From Diorhabda sublineata (taxonomy: Eukaryota; Arthropoda; Insecta; Coleoptera; Chrysomelidae), in contig NC_079476.1 in the NCBI RefSeq assembly GCF_026230105.1, positions 28,448,559-28,512,558 of the forward strand: a DNA stretch of 64,000 nucleotides, given 5' to 3'. Made by a program: the position numbers and the translations under genes. Of the stretch, positions 23,911 through 35,739 are shown piece after piece. Under the pieces are notes generated by a model. It was not told the origin of the DNA. It saw only the letters and a program-made list of their open reading frames with translations, and made no database searches. Positions within the stretch are counted from its first letter, which is position 1. Every line of letters starts with the position of its first letter.

Positions 23911-24246
23911 CTACAAAATTTGCAATCGAACCCGTATATGTGACCAAGTCCATATGTTTTCTTTGAAAATATTACTCATCAGCCATCTCATCAAGGTTAC
24001 AAACGACAAACTTATGAATAGTAACCGAAATTCGAAAAAAGAACTGGTAATCGATTTTATTTGGTATGAGGTCGAACTGTCCCAGATACCCAATGCACTA
24101 GACCCACTTTCGACGGCGAAGCAGTCGACGTCGGTAACTGTAATGGCGTTCAGGGACGCCCACCCCCCACATGGCACACTTCCATACTGCTCATGATACA
24201 GTGGCGGAACAGAACGCGTTTTGAAATAACTTGAGTTAAAAAACAA
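23911..24246 (-). other. unidentified 111-codon open frame over a CpG-rich segment
   Basis: The minus strand is open for 111 codons (24246-23911). The plus strand is also open for 80 codons over the same DNA (23954-24196). The part at 24060-24200 is rich in C, G and CpG (GTCGAACTG, CGACGGCGAAGC, GTCGACGTCGG) compared with the surroundings. I recognise no domain in either frame; the minus reading has CGGWASLNAITV and SGSSALGIWDSS, the plus reading DPLSTAKQSTSVTVMAF. It could be a host exon, a young repeat or chance. Confidence 0.25.
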
Positions 24247-24434
24247 TTGTTTATTAATAGATTCATAGAGTCGGATGGTACGTAGTGCGATGAGTTCTTA
24301 GCTTAACATAGAAAGAAAGTTAAACACAAATAAAAATACTGTGATTGCTTTCCAATATATTTTCCATTTATTAACAAGCACTATTTGGAACGCCTGGCTA
24401 AAGTTTCTATGCCACTATAAAAATATGATGAACC

Positions 24435-25100
24435 TTTAGAGTTCGTACACCGCCTTTTTAATTTCAACACCGCTGTTAAAGCTTTTTTCGTGTTGACAGC
24501 GAAGCATTGTGGACTGGAGCATTGTCATGAACCATGATTTTGTCGCGACTTTTTTGGATAATTTTTGACCCAACTGCTTTATAAATCAGTAGTATGATGC
24601 CTTTACGGTTTTATTTGATTCCTCAAAGTCAATCAAAAGGATACCCTTGCAGTCAAAAAGGCCATCACTTTTTTGGTGCTTTTCGTAACCTTTGGAACAG
24701 GCTCTTCTTTCCGAGGCCACACCATGGAATCTCTTTTGGATGTAGAAACACAGTGAAAGACCATGGTTTCATCACCCGTTTCAACTTATCGGATTATACT
24801 TTCGGCAAAGCTCTAGAAATCGCTCACAACATTATAATCAATTTGAGGCACCCAAGGGAGGAAGGAGCCTTAGAATACTTGTTTTGGAAATGTTGGTCTG
24901 TGATGCATTTTTTTTGTTTTTAGGCGCCGGTCAGTTATAACAATTTTTTCCACCAATTCAATGTTTTTTGGAGTAGTCACCGACCTCCAGCACTTGGGTC
25001 ATCTTCTAATGATTTTCGTTCCAACGAAACAACTTAAATCCATTCTTTTTTTGATGTGTGTTTGCTTAAGACTTGTCACTGATGCTTGTAGAAAGATTTC
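24435..25100 (-). mobile_element. mariner-like transposase relic
   Basis: Minus-strand blocks in order: KLFRWNENH and DDPSAGG (near 25010), TPKNIELVEKIVITDRRLKTK, SVETGDETMVFHCVSTSKRDS (first catalytic Asp, GDET), MVWPRKEEPVPKVTKS, KKVMAFL, LLIDFEESNKTVKASYY and KSWFMTMLQST (compare VHDNAPVH, second Asp in another frame near 24525). This is the order of a mariner-family transposase of the type with GDETW..HY.P..K..S. The third Asp block is missing. At least four frameshifts and stops are present. Confidence 0.75.
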
Positions 25101-27390
25101 TCTATTCACTATATGAGCTAATGAACTCATAATACTTCAATCTTCATTTTATCGGATTATTTTAAGTTAAGACCACACGATATGTAGATAATTTTCTTCT
25201 GAAAAATTGTGAATAACAAATGCGAAAATTTTTTATATGGCGCAAATCAGAGCGCGTTACGTTTTAATTTTTCAAATGCATATTATTATTTGACTGCTTT
25301 TGAAATATTCTGTACGGCTGGTAATAGCCGTAATTGATATTCATATGGCTTTGATAAAAACATTTGTCACCTCACTCGATTATCTCATTCTTATTTTTCA
25401 ATATAATCTCCACGATTTTTGTATATACCGATGTTCTAGGATGTCTAATGCGTCTTAAAGAAATAAGAATCTTCTGCAAATCACTGATTCACCGCACATA
25501 AGTGACTCATTTCTCAAGTTTTGGAATAGGCCGCTAATTGCTATGGTTCAAATCTAGAATACAGCGTATACTAAATAATAATTCGATGTCTGGTTTGGGT
25601 CAGGGATGTACAAGGAAATAGAAGTGTTTATGTTTATGTTTAATATTCAATATAATAAAAAAATAAACGTCAAACTTCAATGTTTGTTTCAATGGAATAT
25701 AATATCCATATAGATTTTAGATATGTGATTTATATCAGGAAAGTTGTCTATTTCATGAAGTAGCAAACTAGGAAAAATGTCAACACCTACAAAATTTTTG
25801 ATATAGAATAAAGAACCTCGCAAAATCTAAATTATTTTCAACAGTTTGTATTATTCTTTGGATGGCGGAAGAATCTATAGAAGTTTCAAAAAACAAAACT
25901 CTAATCTAAACAGAGTCGATCTCCTTTAGGTGGAGCCGAATCAACTCTTTCTGAAGCCTCAATTCTCGTATTCTAGCAATCGATCCTTATTGAGAAACTT
26001 TAAAAACCAATAAACTATAAGACTCGCACGAATTTCCATACATATTTTGTCAGGTATTCTGGATCATTATTGTTTCCATTCAGGACACAAAAATCGAAGA
26101 GTCGCACTTCTGCCCTGAATTATATTTAGAATTGTTCAATAAATAATTATAATTTTTTAAGGTATATTCATAAATTGTTCACCGTCATTTTCTATATTGG
26201 AAACATAATAAATATACTATCTATCAGATAATAAATTTCTGAATCTAATATCAAAATTATTATTAAAGCGATTATATAACACAAGTTATTAAGCATAACT
26301 TTGAAGAAAATTGTATAAAATAATCACGTATAACATAAAAAGCTTTATCTATTATTGCACTGTTACTAAACTGAACCATTTTTATGTTGAAAACTGAACC
26401 TTAAATGTCTTTGTACAATATAGAGCAGTTTTTGCAACTGTGAACTTAGTACAATAACAACTCCAAGCTAGCATAACTTCATTGTTAGTAAATATAATTG
26501 TTGGGGAATTCAGATGACAATTATTTAGAAGAATTCTGAATTCAGTAGCGATATATTTTTTGTAAACAAATTGTTGTATTTTCGACTCTGAAAAAGTATC
26601 GTAGTATGAACTAAAAATGTGAATAAACATAATAGATTTGCTTACATTTCGAAATTTATTCAGCTCCTGGTTAAAATACAAATCATTGGTGAAAGGTATT
26701 GGTGGTTACTAAATTTTTCAGTTAGTCTCTATCAGTTAATTTAAACAAATTAGCCATCCTTTATTAATTAGAATAGACCTATATGTTTCATAACAACGAT
26801 TTCAACCGTGGCCTATTCTAAAGGTTCTGCATGAAGAAAATGTTATTTATCATTTGTTATTCATATATGACAACTATTAAACTTTATTATTATTAATGTA
26901 TAAACAGCATCGGTTCTCTTTTAGATTCGAATTATAGACCCATTAAATTTGAAATACGTTATTTCGTCACAAGTATATATGCATTACCTACCTACCCACA
27001 CGCCCACCCGCCATTGACTTCGTATACGAAAATGTTGCGACACTCCTTTGCAAATTTGATTATCTTTCCAAGAAATCAAGAGGCTTTTTCGGTTTCTCTA
27101 CAAGAATATCATTGATGATATTCATGTTTTTTAGGGCCATTAAAAACATTAACTTCTTTGTGACTATTCGAGAACTGATACTCTTTACATTTTTATTAAG
27201 GTATGGGGGTGTTGATGATGACGATGTTTAAGACAGGAGAGTCTTCAGATTTGTTTTTCTTTCATCAATATTGAGTAACAACGCCTTTAATTATACGTTA
27301 ATCATATCTCTTTAATTACAAATTTAGCCAAAATATTCCAAAAATTGTTCAGATAAGAGTTTAATGGTGATATATAATAGAAAACGACCA
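25101..27390. other. AT-rich stretch, no gene seen
   Basis: No recognisable gene. A 99-codon minus-strand frame (26382-26681) has no motif. A C-rich patch ACCTACCTACCCACACGCCC lies near 26986-27012. Confidence 0.6.
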
Positions 27391-27399
27391 CATTATATT

Positions 27400-27660
27400 A
27401 TTAAAGGTTTCTGGATAACCCTTTTGAAGGAAGCTGGATTAGAGTGGCTACCTAGATCACCTGATCTTTCCCCCCTTTATCTTTTCTGTGAATACATCTA
27501 AAAAGTCGGGTCTACGACTACGTTAACCGACCAGACAATTTAGAAGAATTAATGAAAAAAAAAAAAATGAAATATATAATTCTAATAACTCCGCGGCCGT
27601 GCGCCAACTCGTGATTTTAATAACCGCTATTAAAAAATATTACATTTTGTATAGTTCTTC
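27400..27660 (+). mobile_element. Tc1/mariner-related transposase C-terminal fragment
   Basis: Plus-strand reading gives EWLPRSPDLSPLYLF (compare W.ARSPDLTPLDFFLW, which contains the third catalytic residue), then SRVYDYVNRPDNLEELMKK. This is the C-terminal region of the same transposase family that appears at 40461-41170 (IYGEC...RYP N-terminus). A frameshift separates the two blocks and the rest of the element is missing. Confidence 0.75.
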
Positions 27661-28061
27661 CAATATCAGTTGCAGATTATATAAACTTATATAAAAACCC
27701 TTGCCTCATTTTATAATTTTATTATTTTTATAAGTACTTTTGAAAATATGTATATCTTATGCGAGAAAGTATTCGTTAAAAGGCATTAATAATTGGACTG
27801 CATTATACGCCGTTATTTAGACAGATGCACTTAAATGTAGTCCTACTTGGAACTTAGAAAAAATTATTATTATACCTTGTTAACTAGCTAGAACTGAATA
27901 TTAAATTATAAAACGTAAATAGACGAGTAAAATGTACCTACCTGTAAAGGAGTTTCGTTTAAACAGGGTTCCAGACGTGAACTAAGCCCTTTTTATACCC
28001 CATTCGTTTTTTTTTTCTGGAAAAACGAAATTTCAAAGCAAAAATCATAAAAATTGAATTA

Positions 28062-29140
28062 TGATGGGTTGTAAAGAGGGGGATACCACATTCTCATCTT
28101 TTCTTTGATAAAACAGTTTTTCCAAAGGTTTTGGCGGTCTGCTGCTAGAACTTTCTTTACAAGTTCTACAACCTCTTTACTCAGTTTTGGAGATTGATTA
28201 CATTTTCGTAATTCTGATTCTACGTTTACCCATATTAACTCTATAGAGTTAAATATGCAATAGTAAAGAGGAAGTATGAAAAGAGAAAAAACCCTCTTCT
28301 TTGCAAAGCTTGTCAATATAATAAATTTTCTTTTTTACTTTGGACCTGTAATAATAGTAGTCAATTGTTTGTTTGTTGGGCCTTTTTTACGATCGCTAAC
28401 AGAAATAGCAATATTTTTCTTAGATATAAATGCTAAAATTTGAACTTTCTCACTACTACTACTATTTGGTATCTTTAGGAGTTGCCGCGAGTGGTAGGAT
28501 ACGTTGTCCATAACGATTACTGACTATGTTGGAATATTAGGTAAAAACTGTTCATTAAACCAAGTTTCAAATAATTCTGCTGTCATATCTTCCTGATAAT
28601 CATCTGCACAGTTTTTCAGCACATAATAATTATGCGTTTCCCTTTAGAACATGGCTTATTTAAACAGCAATTTTTACTATTGTCAACTCATCCGAAATTT
28701 ACTACATAGTGACTGTCAAACCATGTTCCATCTAGATAAATTAAGTGTCTATTAGAATATCGGTAGTCTTTTATCTGACGCAAATAATCTTGTCGCCATC
28801 AAACGATCCTTGACGATTCGGTTTTATTCAGTTTTTTGTGTTTTAAACCACATGCTGACAAAACTTGACGCAATGTTTATAAACTAGTATAATTGTATTC
28901 TGGATAATCTGCCACCTTTCTTATCTTAAGCAGCTTTATCAACTTATTTCAGTTTTTCTTTAGGTGTTTTTCGGTTCTGTGAATGATCTACAACAACCCC
29001 TTTCGAAACTACTCGATCAATGGAAAATTTATTTATTCTAGCCATTTCAACAATTCTTATTATGATTGTATTTTCAAATTGCTGAGTATTTTCCTCTTTT
29101 AAACATTCGTATATATTTAAAATAACTTGCTGTGTTTGTA
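28062..29140 (-). mobile_element. Tc1/mariner-related (DDE) transposase relic, nearly full length
   Basis: Nearly the whole transposase can be followed on the minus strand in broken frames. N-terminal part: YECLKEENTQQFEN, MARINKFSIDRVVSKG, SQNRKTPKEKLK. Then YPEYNYTSL, TLRQVLSACGLKHKKLNKTE, WRQDYLRQIKDYR. The catalytic triad is visible in context: LIYLDGTWFDS (first Asp, DE changed to DG, near 28735), SVIVMDNVSYHSR (second Asp, near 28515) and YYCIFNSIELIW (Glu, near 28245), followed by QNLWKNCFIKEKMRMWYPP. The family resembles uncharacterised insect transposases with YLDETWV, MDNA.YHS and NPIE..W. Stops and frameshifts make it inactive. It starts directly where the PIN-like relic ends. Confidence 0.8.
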
Positions 29141-29144
29141 TATA

Positions 29145-30175
29145 AATAAAGACCACTTTTTCTGCAGCCACACGTGGAACCACATCCTGTTTTGCAAGAG
29201 CAAAATATCAATTTTAAAACGTTTTAAATAATTCTCTTTTCGCCAACCCCTCTTCAGGTGGTGTCGATGAATTATTTTTCCATTGCTGAACTTGTAAGTA
29301 TACTCTTTGGATATGATGTTTTGCTGCATCTTCTGTCGGAGGTAAGGAATTAAGTTGTACGCTTTTATTTTTTGAAGCTAATGCTATGAAACGTATATCG
29401 CAGTTCATTCAAGCATTTGGCAATTTTAGCATCATACATTGTTAGAATACAATCAATACCATCATTAAAAAGCACTTCTTCATTTTGCTCTTCAACCATA
29501 AAATTTTCAGCTGCTCCATCTATTTTTTGATTATCATCAAAAACTTTGATAAAACTATTTTTTCCTTTGTTATAGAAAGCGGATGTAGTATCACATCCAA
29601 TGAATGCATGAATAAAAAACAGAGGGTTTTTTTTAATATTTGGATGTTTCTCTAATATTGTTTCAGTTGAGAAAACTCGTTGCGAGATATTATTTTTTAG
29701 TGGTTTAAAAAAAACATTTCCTTATTATCAGGTGCTAAAGCCATCAATAAAACTAACACATCAATATCTTCAGCTACAACAACTACTTGAAGAGAGGATC
29801 AATCTATAGCAGATTGCACAATTAATCGATCAGCATCACTTTCGGCTTGACTCCACTCAATATTATTTTCGCCTAGTTTTTTGCAGAGAAGATTAATAAA
29901 CCTATTTTTATTTTTGCTATTACCTAAAAGTTTCTCTTTCGTTGTGTTTAAAGCCATGTCTTCTTCAAATAAATAATCAATGGAAGTATTGCCGATATAT
30001 CTAGGATTTCTCTCAGACACTTTAGTTCCATCATTACTATATCCATCAAATACAAATTTAACATTAGTGCCATAATTATTACGTAAATATCTAATATACT
30101 GTTGACAATTATCCTCGTCCACATATGTGTAAGCAAAAAAGAAGTATTTGTAGCGTATGCAGGTAACACAAACAA
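29145..30175 (-). pseudogene. relic of an uncharacterised PIN-nuclease-like protein
   Basis: Starting around 30122, the minus strand reads MDEDNCQQYIRYLRNNYG, VKFVFDGYSNDGTKVSE, NTTKEKLLGNSKNKNRFINL, WSQAESDADRLIVQSAID. It continues in other frames with HAFIGCDTTSAFYNKGK (near 29600), NELRYTFH, QLNSLPPTEDAAKHHIQRV, QVQQW, and ends with the cysteine-rich CKTGCGSTCGCRKSGL (near 29165). This order matches an expanded, uncharacterised family I recall from insects and cnidarians. The acidic residues in FDGY, AESDAD and CDT suggest a FEN/PIN-type nuclease fold; that is inference. It carries stops and frameshifts, so it is not functional. A relative lies at 59321-60430. Confidence 0.65.
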
Positions 30176-30179
30176 AAGT

Positions 30180-31255
30180 TTTTTTTTTTTATTTTAATAT
30201 CAAATTATTGTTAAAAACTTTTTTTAACAACAATTTTTTACTATAAGATTAATATATGGAGATTTTTTTACAAAAAAATAGAGATCAAACTGAATTTTTT
30301 ATATAAATGTCGTTGATATTGTTTAAACAATATAAATAGTTCCGTCCCCGCTCTAAGAGGTTTTTGATTTTAAATAATATAAAAAAACAAAATTTAAAAA
30401 AAAAATCATCAAAATCGGATCTGTTGTTGAGGACTTCCGAAGCAAAGGCTTTATTGACGCGACTAATAATACAAATTCAATTTGCCTGATGGTGCTAAAA
30501 ATACTCAACTAATATCTTGTTTGCTCCAAGGTTTTAGCTTCCAAACATTAAAACGCACTATAAATTCGAACGCTTTATTAATTTCATCTATACTTTTATT
30601 GATACGGATATAAACAAATCCTCACACGTGTCCGTGATAAATAATTGTTTAAGATATTAATTCTATAATTTTAAATAAACATTTCTCAAAAAGTCCGGTA
30701 TTTCCTACATTATTGCTCGAATAATTATAAAAAATATATATATTTTCGTATGTATAAATTTATAAAATTATCATGTCTGATATATAAAAACTAACTGTTC
30801 AACCAAACTGTTGTAACATAGTTCCTTATTGAATAATTCATGATATGCGTAATGTAAAATTTCATGATAAATTATCCGCCTCTCAGGAAATACTTGGCCT
30901 GATAAAACTACATGGCGCCGTACAATAACGTGCAGAAACTAAACTAAATAACGGTGACTATAACTTTTTTCGCAGGAGGTAATTTCGAAAGGAGAATACT
31001 AACACTAGAAGCATTTTTTGAATAAATTATAGTTAAAAATAACTCCATAAAAGATTATTTATCATTCCTTTTTTTTTCAATACTCTAGTAATTATATTCT
31101 CCTTTTCTCACCACTTTATAAGAGTTACTACATCCATTCATTTCAAGTAGGTACGGAAGTTAGCGATTTCAAACATACGGCGTTAATTCCTAATGCACAA
31201 GTACAGGGTATTCCTAAATTCATGAGACAAAATTCAGAAAGTGATTGCTCGTATG
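30180..31255. other. AT-rich stretch, no gene seen
   Basis: No recognisable coding or terminal repeats. Near 31195-31225 TACAGGGTATTCCTAAATTC resembles a transposon terminus and may be the true left edge of the foldback element that follows. Confidence 0.55.
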
Positions 31256-31260
31256 AAATT

Positions 31261-32005
31261 AAGGTGGGTCTTTCCCATAACAAAATTTCCTCAGCCCACT
31301 ACTTTTAGAGATATAACCCTTAAAGATGACGACTAAAATTGAGCTTTTATTTATTTTTCTAAAATTTCAGTAAATCTAGAAACTCGAAATTCTATCATTC
31401 ACGTGTCCCGCTAACTACGGGTATTTTTTGAATATTTCTTTTACATTGTACGGGGGTGAAATTAGCAACATTAAATCATTAGTCTATACGACACCCATAG
31501 CAGATATTAACGATGAATCGTATTCAAATAGCGTGTGACACCATAAGAAATACATCTCAAATCTTTGAACGTATACGACAATCCATGACACGTAGGTTAT
31601 GTTCGTATATTTTCGCTAGAGGTTGTTATTTTCAGAATTTATTATGAATTTTATTACATTTTATGTCGTTACTGTTTTCCACTCAATTTATTCAAAAAAT
31701 GTCGCTATTGGTTTTGGGAAAAAATTTAAGAATAAAAAATATTTTTAAATAAAACAATTTCCAGTTATAAATGTATTTCATAAATCTTCAACTTGAAAAA
31801 AAGTTTTGGTATGAAATAAAGTAAGGGTAGCCAATTTCACCCCCGTATGTAACAGGAATGTTAAAAAATACACGTAGTTAGTCCTTTGCGAGTGCACGAA
31901 AATTTTCTAGCTTTGCTGAAATTTTGGAAAAAAATAAAAACTCAATTTTAGCCACCACCTTTTAAGGGTGTAAAGGGGTGGGATGAGGAAATTTTGTTAT
32001 AGAAA
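31261..32005. mobile_element. foldback element with about 200-bp inverted arms
   Basis: The left arm (31261-31470) and right arm (about 31825-32005) are imperfect reverse complements over roughly 200 bases. Shared words, read in the right-arm direction, include AATTTCACCCCCGTA, AAAAAATAC.CGTAGTTAG, GCTGAAATTTT / ACTGAAATTTT, CTCAATTTTAG and GAGGAAATTTTGTTAT. The interior (about 350 bases) is AT-rich without open frames. This is typical of a non-autonomous foldback element; no superfamily can be assigned. Confidence 0.85.
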
Positions 32006-32009
32006 ATAG

Positions 32010-33185
32010 GAAATTTATGTGAAAAATTTAATTGAACATGTTTTTTATTTTTATTTTGAAAAATTATTTTATCTACGAAGTTCGGAAACTTAACTTTTTT
32101 TTATATCCCAAATATTCTGTAAATTTTGCTTAAAAATATTTTCTTTTCACCTTTTTTCTAATTAATATTGAAAATTACCCTAATTTTCAATGGAAATTTT
32201 TCTTGTCAAAATATCGGCTGTTTTAAAAAAATCGACGGAATTTCTGTTGGTTGGTTTATCAATGTAATATGGAATCTGACAGGTTCCGTGTACACATTAA
32301 AGTGTAAAATTTCAATGAATAGCTAAAAATTGTACATTATTATTGAAAAAACTCAGATTCGGGTGTTGTCCATTTTTTTGCATATTGCGTGAAATCTAGT
32401 AAAAAGCCGATATAATATTTGTTTGAAAATTAAGTTGCTTTTTAATATTAAGTCAAAATAAGGTAAAAAATAAGAATTTTGAATAAAAAAATTATAGTGT
32501 GTTTGAGCCATTAAACCAAAAACTTGATTATTTGAATTTTTCACATTAGTTTTAAGACAAGAGATGGGAAAAAAGTGGAATTACAAATGTTGTAGAATTT
32601 CTCATTACCTACAACTTTGCAATTACATTTGAGTTGTAATTTTCCCACAAATAACATAAATCGTTTTTTACCTATAAAACACTCCCCTCTCAATTCCCAC
32701 CTAAGATCGTTTACAAATTATTTTTTTTTACCATTTTTGTTATATTATCTTCCTGTTTTCAATAGGTTTCATTTTACATTATTAACTTTCATTTTTTACT
32801 ATTTTCAAAGGTTCCTTAACTAAAATGAGTAGGTAAATACCTAATATTATTAGATACCTAAGTTATTATTGTCGAAGAAAATCAACCCATGGATATTTAA
32901 ATCTAAAGACACTACTATAGCACAAGTCTGTCAGTTACACATCAAAAAAATCTGTACAAATTCATTACTTCATCAAAAGTGTCGATAATTGTCGGTCTTG
33001 CTAATGCATGTTATAAGCAAGATATGGGTCAACTAAAAATCGATGCCTTCGAAAATTTGGGATCTGCAATCAATTTTAAGACGCCAAAACGAAATAATCA
33101 AGATTTTTCACTATAACTAATGAATTTTATGAGATTTTTACAAAATATAGTGATCTTAGGCCATCAAATTTAGATTAACGCTGAT
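32010..33185. other. AT-rich stretch, no gene seen
   Basis: No recognisable coding. Short open frames have no motifs. Confidence 0.6.
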
Positions 33186-33191
33186 TTTTCC

Positions 33192-33520
33192 TTGATTATC
33201 GTGAAAAAAAAATGTACAAGACAACCAATAGGTGTTAACAAATTTGGTAATGTACGGAGAGTACTTGTTATATATTGTTTCCGAAGGACATTTGCCGGAA
33301 TCCTAGTGGATAAAAGTAGCGATATCACAACTTTCAAGAGACATGGGGATTGGAAGCGCCATAAGTTTAGATAGATAAATAATTAGCGAACAAAATGGAA
33401 GTTGCAAATAAAGATTTTCAAGCAGACAACGCACCGTTGGCGATGTGTTCTAGAGTTTCAAATGGTTCAAACAATAATATTACTATAAATTTTTGTAACT
33501 ATCAGCCAAGGTGAATATCA
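33192..33520 (+). mobile_element. Crypton-type tyrosine recombinase fragment
   Basis: The open frame at 33192-33374 contains KKCTRQPIGVNKFGNV, CFRRTFAGILVDKSSDITTF and KRHGDWKRHK. This is the catalytic C-terminal part of the tyrosine recombinase carried by Crypton DNA transposons in insects (compare GKC..QP.G.NK.G, TGHCFRR.SAT.L.D.G.DI..LKRHGGW). The catalytic Arg (CFRR) and the His of RHGDW are visible, but the TGH segment just before CFRR is deleted. The downstream tail NKMEVANKD and NNNITINFCNYQ (33380-33515, another frame) fits the C-terminal end. The catalytic Tyr region (GYIEDS) is not recognisable. It is a fossil. Confidence 0.75.
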
Positions 33521-33699
33521 GCCAACCAAATAGAACAAAACTGGAACTTAAACTTTGGAGATCCATAATCCGAAGACGTAGGACTGGTTGGAAAATTGTA
33601 TATGAAGTAATAACATTATTTTGCCTCATACTATACGTTCCGACATTTTGTAAAAGTCTCAATATCAAGTCTCAAATATATGTAGTAATAATGTTCGAG

Positions 33700-35735
33700 A
33701 ACTTAAATATTACTCGTAGTTGTATGCTTCAGAATCCACCGACTGTACTGTCTTTAATTCAGGTCTCTCCGATCATGAAAGAGTATTAACAAAATTTTCG
33801 GTAAAATACTAGTACTAAAAATGCTTCTTGCAAATTATACCGTATCTATTCGGAGAAACATTTTCAAAATTTCAAGCACCGTTGTCAAACAACTGACTGG
33901 AGAATGCGGACTTCGATTTTTCTAGATTCATAAAAACATTGACTATTCTGGCATCCATTTATTTTCCCGTCAGGCACCCTAAAGGTTTATGTATACCTGC
34001 AAAGAACATTCGATCTTTATTTCACCTCTCGGATTCTCGGATAGTGTCTTCTTCAAAAATTACGTAAAACTATACAGAAAAATTTATCATAAGACAATAA
34101 AAGCTGCAAAGGATATTTATTATAATAGGGGCCCACCGATCTAAGAAATAAGGCTTCTTCATCTTCATCTCTACTTCACCTGATAACCTCAATAATTACT
34201 TTGTAAATGTAGCCAAAAATTAATCAAATTCTATAAATTCTCCCTAATGCTAATGCTAACTTACATAGTTTCTTCTTTATGCCCGTAGTTTTAGCAAAGC
34301 TTCGCAGTACAATTAATGACATCAAAAATAAATACTCATCTGGATGGACTTTCATCAAAAATGTTTTTGAGTCTACCCGATTGCACATTAAATCACCTTA
34401 CCACAAATAATGTCTACTCCAGTCTAAACAGCCATCACTCCACTGCAACAACTATTTATGATTTTACTTAGGCTTTCGATTGTGTTGATCATAATATTTT
34501 AATTAACAAATGGCAGTACTACGGTTTCAGGGGAACACCTCTCGCATGGTTCGCAAGTCATACCTTACCCAACAGAAGTCAGATTGTAAGGGTTGATACA
34601 ACGATTTCTTCTTGAAAGTCTATAGAATATGGAGTGCCCCAAGGCTCAGTACTAGGCCCTATTTTGTTTCTCCTGTTTATAAACGATATCAGTAGTAAAA
34701 TACTCGTATGTCTTTTTGCAGACAATACTAGTTTCTCTTGGCAGCAGCTCTGATATCACGGCACTTTATAGGATCATATTTAGTGACCTTAGCAGCTTTA
34801 AATCATGCGATTCTAATCTTCTGTGTCTGAAAGTTTCTAAAAGTTTTATCATATAAAAATACATTACAACGTTTCTAATTAAATAACACCATCATTAACG
34901 TCGTTGAGTCTGTAAAATTCTTAGGGCTTGATGTGGACAATTCCTTGAAATGGGAGTTAAACATTGCTGCCTTATCTAAAAAATTAAGTTCCTTTAGTTT
35001 TGCGCAGAGAGCAATATCCAAAGAACTGAACATATCCACCTCTTTAACAGTTTATTGTGCCCTTATTGAGTCACATCTCTAATATGCCCTTCCCTCATTT
35101 TAAGCGAATCTTCAAACTACAAAAGAGAGCTGTTAGATATTTACTCGGACTAAACAGCAGAGCTCCTCACTGCCGGGACTTCTGTAAAAATTAAAAATTC
35201 CGACTCAAACTTAATCATCTTTTAATCTGTTTGTCTAATTCGTAAGCACGCTTTACCAATTTCAGAAAGATCGTTGCAGAAAGCACAACCTTCATCTACC
35301 TACTCTACGTTTTCCACGAATTAGTTAAGGGCTCATTATTTTACAATGCAAAAAAATGCACAATCACTTACCAATTGAAATCAAATCGATATCATCTTTC
35401 TCCCGCATTCCGTAGTAATTTGAGGGCATATTTACTGGAAAGTGCCTTCTACTCGGTAAACGACTTGTTTTCTAATAATAATATTTAATTCCGAGCATCC
35501 TGCAAACATACTTTAATTTTGCTATAGACTTATGAGTATATACTGATTATTACCTATTACTATTACCTTTAATTTTGTTATTCATTTCGGTTTTCTTCTG
35601 TATATTGAAATTTTATTTCATTTGTATCTATATTTACTTATTTTTATGTTTGTTTTTTAGTTTTTGCAAGCTTTTGTCTTCAAATTGTTAGAATTTTTTT
35701 GACGATAAAACATTTCCTTCTCTCTGTTATAATCA
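33700..35735 (+). mobile_element. LINE relic B: endonuclease end, reverse transcriptase and 3' UTR
   Basis: The longest copy of the family also seen at 6470-8850 and 44840-45195. Near 33735-33795 STDCTVFNSGLSDHERVL contains the SDH motif that closes the APE-type endonuclease. Reverse transcriptase follows: DFT.AFDCVDHNIL (34445-34500), GVPQGSVLGPILFLLFINDI (34630-34690) and LFADNTSFSW (34715-34745), where the catalytic FADD has become FADN. Then VKFLGLDVDNSLKWE, STSLTVYCALIESH, KLQKRAVRYLLGLNSRA, and the C-terminal end NHLPIEIKSISSF with LRAYLLESAF. The 3' UTR ends near 35730 in AACATTTCCTTCTCTC. Numerous stops and frameshifts are present. The site GATCTAAGAAATAAGG (34139-34155) is the unoccupied equivalent of the MITE insertion at 8041. 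Confidence 0.85.
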
Positions 35736-35739
35736 AGCT

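Noticed and set aside
26980..27015. CCTACCTACCCACACGCCC tract as a telomere- or satellite-like repeat
   Set aside because: Too short and irregular; no consistent unit.
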